Positions 13,462 to 17,325 of a stretch of 17,325 nucleotides of DNA are shown here, piece by piece. The notes under the pieces are model-generated. The model was not told the origin of the DNA and did not search any database. It saw only the letters and a program-made list of their open reading frames with translations. Each line of letters starts with the position of its first letter. The first letter of the stretch is position 1. The stretch lies in contig CALEFO010000175.1 in the NCBI GenBank assembly GCA_937877165.1, positions 1-17,325 on the forward strand, written 5' to 3'. Both the position numbers and the translations under genes were made by a program. This DNA is from an uncultured Lachnospiraceae bacterium. GTDB taxonomy: Bacteria; Bacillota; Clostridia; Lachnospirales; Lachnospiraceae.

Positions 13462-15537
13462 ATGGCAGCAGAAGAAATCAAAAATCTTTTAGAGGCCGCG
13501 CAGGAGGACCAGAAGGCGCAGCAGTCAGAGGGCTTTGCCCGCGAATACGCCGAGAATGAGAAGGAATACAAGGATGACAACGTCAAGGACACGAAGGATG
13601 TCGGATCCTATACGGCGGATGATATCCAGGTTCTGGAGGGGCTCCAGGCAGTCCGCAAGCGTCCCGGCATGTACATCGGTACGACATCATCCAGCGGCCT
13701 TCATCATCTGGTTTATGAGATCGTAGATAATTCCGTCGATGAGGCGCTCGCAGGATACTGCACGCACATTGAAGTTTCCATCAATCCGGGCAACAGCATC
13801 ACAGTAGCAGATAACGGGCGCGGCATTCCGGTTGGCATCAACCATAAGACCGGTATGACAGCGGTGGAGGTCGTTTACACCATCCTGCATGCGGGCGGCA
13901 AGTTCGGCGGTGGAGGATACAAGGTTTCCGGAGGTCTGCATGGGGTGGGTGCATCCGTGGTCAATGCACTTTCAAGCTGGCTGGAGGTTACCGTCCGTCA
14001 AGAGGGGAAGATTCATGTCATCCGCTTTGAGGACGGCGGCCATGTGAAGGAAAAGCTCCACGTGGTGGGAACCTGCGATCCGAAGGATACGGGAACGAGC
14101 GTTACCTTTCAGCCGGACCCTTCCGTGTTCCAGGAGACGACCGTTTATGATTATGACATCATTAAGGCAAGACTTCGGGAAATGGCCTTCCTGACCAAGG
14201 GATTGAAAATCACACTAACGGACCTCAGGGAGGAAGAAAAACAGGAAAACGGAGAGCCGAGAAAAGATGTGTTTCACTATGAAGGAGGCATCCGGGAGTA
14301 TGTTGCTTATCTGAACCGCAGCAAGACTCCTCTGTATCAGGATGTGCTCTATTTCGATGGAACGAAGAACAATGTCTACGTTGAGGTATCCATGCAGCAC
14401 AATGATGCCTATAATGTATCGGAATACAGCTTCGTCAATAATATCAACACACCGGAAGGAGGCATGCATCTGACCGGCTTCCACAACGCGATGACGAAGA
14501 CATTCAATGATTATGCGAGAAAGAACGGAATTCTGAAGGACAGCGAGCAGAATTTATCCGGCGACGATATCCGTGAAGGCCTGACGGCGATCATTTCCGT
14601 CAAGGTGGAGGACCCCCAGTTTGAGGGACAGACGAAGCAAAAGCTCGGCAATATCGAGGCAAGAGGTGCTGTGGATTCCGTTGTCAGTGAGAAGCTGACC
14701 TACTATCTGGAGCAGCATCCGGATGTCGCGAAGGTTATCTGCGAAAAGGCTCTTCTCGCACAGCGTGCAAGAGAAGCTGCCAGAAAGGCAAGGGATCTCA
14801 CGAGACGAAAGACAGCTCTGGAGACCATGTCTCTTCCCGGCAAGCTTGCAGACTGCTCAGACAAGGATCCGAAAAACTGTGAAATTTTTCTGGTTGAGGG
14901 TGATTCCGCAGGCGGCTCCGCCAAGAGTGCGAGAAACCGTTTTACGCAGGCAATTCTTCCTCTGCGCGGCAAGATTTTGAACGTGGAGAAGGCAAGAGAA
15001 GACCGAATTTATGCCAATGAAGAAATCAAGGCGATGATCACAGCATTTGGCACCGGCATTCATGAAGAATTCGATCTTACGAAGCTTCGCTATGACAAGA
15101 TCATTATCATGACGGATGCCGATGTGGACGGCGCCCATATTGATACTCTGATGCTGACCTTTCTGTACCGCTTTATGCCGGAGTTAATCCGTCAGGGGCA
15201 TGTATATCTGGCTATGCCGCCCCTTTACAAGCTTGAGCGCAATAAGAAGGTCTGGTACGCCTACAGCGATGAAGAACTTGCCGGGATTCTGAACGAAGTC
15301 GGCAGGGACAACAACAATCATATTCAGCGCTATAAGGGATTGGGAGAAATGGACCCGGAGCAGCTTTGGGAAACGACAATGGATCCGGAGCGCAGAATTC
15401 TCCGCCGCGTCAACATTGACGAGGAAAGCGAGTCGGAAGTGGATCTTACATTTACGACACTGATGGGAGATCAGGTAGAGCCCCGCCGTGAGTTTATCGA
15501 GCAGAACGCGAAGTTCGTACAGAATCTTGACGTATAA
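13462..15537 (+). CDS. gyrB: DNA gyrase subunit B
   Basis: GyrB supplies the ATPase and part of the cleavage core of gyrase, which introduces negative supercoils. The 691-residue protein has the GHKL ATPase with E86-VDN (EIVDN), D117-NGRG and GGLHGVG (157-163). The TOPRIM domain has E479-GDSAGG and D552/D554/D556 (DADVDG). QRYKGLGEM is near the C-terminus. The usual GyrB start region (ADDIQVLEGL.AVRKRPGMYIG) begins only at about residue 52. The first 50 residues are a hydrophilic Glu/Lys/Gln/Asp-rich extension. No ATG, GTG or TTG in frame lies between, so the extension is real if the frame is used. GAGG precedes the ATG by 7 bases, 2 bases after recF. gyrA follows after 23 bases. Confidence 0.98.
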   Translation: MAAEEIKNLLEAAQEDQKAQQSEGFAREYAENEKEYKDDNVKDTKDVGSYTADDIQVLEGLQAVRKRPGMYIGTTSSSGLHHLVYEIVDNSVDEALAGYCTHIEVSINPGNSITVADNGRGIPVGINHKTGMTAVEVVYTILHAGGKFGGGGYKVSGGLHGVGASVVNALSSWLEVTVRQEGKIHVIRFEDGGHVKEKLHVVGTCDPKDTGTSVTFQPDPSVFQETTVYDYDIIKARLREMAFLTKGLKITLTDLREEEKQENGEPRKDVFHYEGGIREYVAYLNRSKTPLYQDVLYFDGTKNNVYVEVSMQHNDAYNVSEYSFVNNINTPEGGMHLTGFHNAMTKTFNDYARKNGILKDSEQNLSGDDIREGLTAIISVKVEDPQFEGQTKQKLGNIEARGAVDSVVSEKLTYYLEQHPDVAKVICEKALLAQRAREAARKARDLTRRKTALETMSLPGKLADCSDKDPKNCEIFLVEGDSAGGSAKSARNRFTQAILPLRGKILNVEKAREDRIYANEEIKAMITAFGTGIHEEFDLTKLRYDKIIIMTDADVDGAHIDTLMLTFLYRFMPELIRQGHVYLAMPPLYKLERNKKVWYAYSDEELAGILNEVGRDNNNHIQRYKGLGEMDPEQLWETTMDPERRILRRVNIDEESESEVDLTFTTLMGDQVEPRREFIEQNAKFVQNLDV

Positions 15538-15548
15538 GACAGAGTAAT

Positions 15549-15555
15549 AAAGGAG
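15549..15555 (+). promoter_or_regulatory. gyrA ribosome binding site
   Basis: AAAGGAG lies 5 bases before the gyrA ATG at 15561. It is the clearest Shine-Dalgarno on the right arm and sets the start of gyrA. Confidence 0.8.
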
Positions 15556-15560
15556 TCTTC

Positions 15561-17325
15561 ATGGAAGACAACGTTTTTGACAGCAGAATACATGATGTCG
15601 ATCTGAACAAGACCATGCGCAATTCGTATATTGATTACGCAATGAGTGTCATTGTTCAGAGAGCACTGCCGGATATCCGGGACGGAATGAAGCCTGTGCA
15701 GAGAAGAATTCTCTGGGCAATGAGTGAACTCGGCAATACTCCAGATAAGCCGCACCGTAAGTGTGCGCGTATCGTCGGTGACACGATGGGTAAGTATCAT
15801 CCGCACGGAGACAGTTCCATTTACGGAGCGCTGGTTTATATGGCGCAGCCGTGGTCTATGCGGTATTGTCTGGTGGACGGACACGGAAATTTCGGCTCCG
15901 TTGACGGCGACGGCGCTGCAGCAATGCGTTACACCGAGGCAAGACTTACGAAGATTTCCACGGAGATGATGGCGGACATCAATAAGGACACCATTGACTT
16001 CGTAGACAACTTTGATGGAACTGAGAAGGAACCGGCTGTTCTTCCGGCAAGGTTTCCGAATCTTTTGGTAAACGGAACGACAGGCATCGCTGTCGGCATG
16101 GCGACAAACATTCCCCCTCATAATCTTCGTGAGGTAGTGGCGGCCTGCACGAAAATGATTGACAACCGGATTCAGGAGAACCGGGAGACCGATATCGAGG
16201 AACTTCTGGAGATCATCAAGGCACCAGATTTCCCGACCGGCGGCATCATCATGGGTCTGCAGGGGGCGCGGGAAGCCTACATGACTGGCAGAGGAAAAAT
16301 CATCACCCGTGCCGTCACTGACATCGAGCCCATGGCGAACGGAAAAAGCCGGATTGTTGTGACGGAGCTTCCGTATCTGGTCAATAAGGCAAATCTGATC
16401 CGGAATATTGCGGATCTTGTCAAGAATAAGAAAATTGAAGGAATCACAGACCTGCGCGATGAGTCGGACCGCGAGGGAATGCGCATTGTGATTGAACTCC
16501 GGCACGATGTTAACGCGAATATCATCCTGAATCAGCTGTTCAAGCACACACAGATGCAGGATACCTTCGGTGTGATTATGCTGTCTCTGGTAAACGGAGA
16601 GCCTAAAATCCTGGGGCTGAAGGATCTTCTGACCTACTACCTGAAGCATCAGGAAGATGTAGTGACCCGGAGAACCCGGTATGATCTGAATAAGGCACAG
16701 GAGCGGGATCATATTGTTCAGGGACTGCTGATTGCCATTGACAACATTGATGAGGTGGTCCGCATCATCCGCTCCTCTTCTTCTGTACAGGAAGCGAAGA
16801 ATCGGTTGACAGAGCGTTTCGGTCTTGATGATGTGCAGGCTCAGGCTATCGTGGACATGCGGCTTCGCGCACTGACCGGTCTGGAGCGCGACAAGCTGGA
16901 AGCAGAGCACGCAGAGCTTTTGAAGACCATTGAGCGTCTCCAGGCAATTCTGGCGGACCGGAATCTTCTGCTCGGTGTGATCCGGGATGAAATGAATGTG
17001 ATTGCAGAGAAATACGGCGATGACCGTCGTTCCCAGATCAATGTTCATGCGGATCTGTCTGAGATCGAGATGGAAGACCTGATTCAGAATGAGAACTGCG
17101 TCATCACAAGGACGAGTCTTGGCTACATCAAGAGAACGTCCGCGGATGAATTCCGCGCGCAGAATCGCGGAGGGCGCGGCATCAAGGGAGCACATACCAT
17201 TGATGATGATTACGTGGAAGATCTTTTGATGACGGCAATCAAGGACACGCTTCTGATTTTCACAACAAAGGGACGTGTCTATAAGCTGAAAACCTATAAG
17301 ATTCCGGAAGCCTCACGGACTTCCC
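15561..17325 (+). CDS. gyrA: DNA gyrase subunit A (partial, 3' end outside window)
   Basis: GyrA cuts and rejoins DNA in the gyrase heterotetramer. The 588 codons present start MEDNVFDSRI and cover the breakage-reunion domain, the coiled coil and the start of the C-terminal beta-pinwheel. The catalytic Tyr is Y124 (AAAMRYTEAR, equal to E. coli Y122). The quinolone-binding stretch reads HPHGDSSIYGALVYMAQ, with S85 in place of E. coli S83 and G89 in place of D87. The GyrA box that wraps DNA is QNRGGRG at 534-540, with Asn where the common form has Arg or Lys. The frame is open to the right edge without a stop. It is co-transcribed with gyrB (23-base gap, own ribosome binding site). Confidence 0.98.
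   Translation, partial: MEDNVFDSRIHDVDLNKTMRNSYIDYAMSVIVQRALPDIRDGMKPVQRRILWAMSELGNTPDKPHRKCARIVGDTMGKYHPHGDSSIYGALVYMAQPWSMRYCLVDGHGNFGSVDGDGAAAMRYTEARLTKISTEMMADINKDTIDFVDNFDGTEKEPAVLPARFPNLLVNGTTGIAVGMATNIPPHNLREVVAACTKMIDNRIQENRETDIEELLEIIKAPDFPTGGIIMGLQGAREAYMTGRGKIITRAVTDIEPMANGKSRIVVTELPYLVNKANLIRNIADLVKNKKIEGITDLRDESDREGMRIVIELRHDVNANIILNQLFKHTQMQDTFGVIMLSLVNGEPKILGLKDLLTYYLKHQEDVVTRRTRYDLNKAQERDHIVQGLLIAIDNIDEVVRIIRSSSSVQEAKNRLTERFGLDDVQAQAIVDMRLRALTGLERDKLEAEHAELLKTIERLQAILADRNLLLGVIRDEMNVIAEKYGDDRRSQINVHADLSEIEMEDLIQNENCVITRTSLGYIKRTSADEFRAQNRGGRGIKGAHTIDDDYVEDLLMTAIKDTLLIFTTKGRVYKLKTYKIPEASRTS

Noticed and set aside
15471..17195. 574-codon open frame on the minus strand opposite gyrA
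   Set aside because: It is antisense to clearly conserved gyrA sequence, with His/Arg/Ile-rich shadow composition and no domain.
1..17325. tRNA or rRNA genes, CRISPR arrays, insertion sequences, prophage or defence genes
   Set aside because: None seen. Apart from short control regions, the window is filled by conserved housekeeping genes in the standard oriC order.

Overview
The window is the chromosomal replication origin region of a Gram-positive bacterium of the Clostridia, most likely a Lachnospiraceae-type Firmicute. This rests on gene order (rpmH-rnpA-yidD-yidC-jag-mnmE-mnmG-rsmG to one side, dnaA-dnaN-yaaA-recF-gyrB-gyrA to the other), on a YidC without a lipoprotein signal, on the sequence of L34, and on TTATCCACA-type DnaA boxes. 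Species cannot be fixed from the sequence alone.

Left arm (1-8408, all on the minus strand, reading away from the origin). A consensus promoter at 8614-8643 drives rpmH (L34), rnpA (RNase P protein), yidD, yidC and jag/khpB. This unit ends at a strong hairpin terminator at 5034-5068. A second unit follows: mnmE, a GNAT acetyltransferase, mnmG and rsmG. MnmE and MnmG together modify the wobble uridine of tRNA, and RsmG methylates 16S rRNA. A perfect parS site (the ParB/Spo0J binding sequence) lies inside rsmG at 616-631. parA and parB themselves are not in the window.

Centre (8425-9295). This is the gene-free oriC and dnaA leader. It has at least nine DnaA boxes or near-matches, several arranged as head-to-head pairs with 3-bp gaps, together with T-rich stretches that could unwind.

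Right arm (9296-17325, all on the plus strand). dnaA (initiator) is followed by a 292-bp gap with a good promoter and a further DnaA-box-like site. Then come dnaN (sliding clamp), a small S4-domain gene (yaaA/rlbA type), recF, gyrB and gyrA. The last four are tightly packed, and gyrA runs off the right edge.

All genes point away from oriC, so every one is co-directional with its replication fork. The gene content is ordinary core housekeeping. The least ordinary features are the highly structured 222-base spacer between rpmH and rnpA (four stem-loops, one nearly perfect over 60 nt), the SYG/RG-rich linker of Jag, the GNAT gene set between mnmE and mnmG, the forced N-terminal extension of GyrB, and a Gly at the position in GyrA where many homologues carry an acidic residue linked to quinolone binding.
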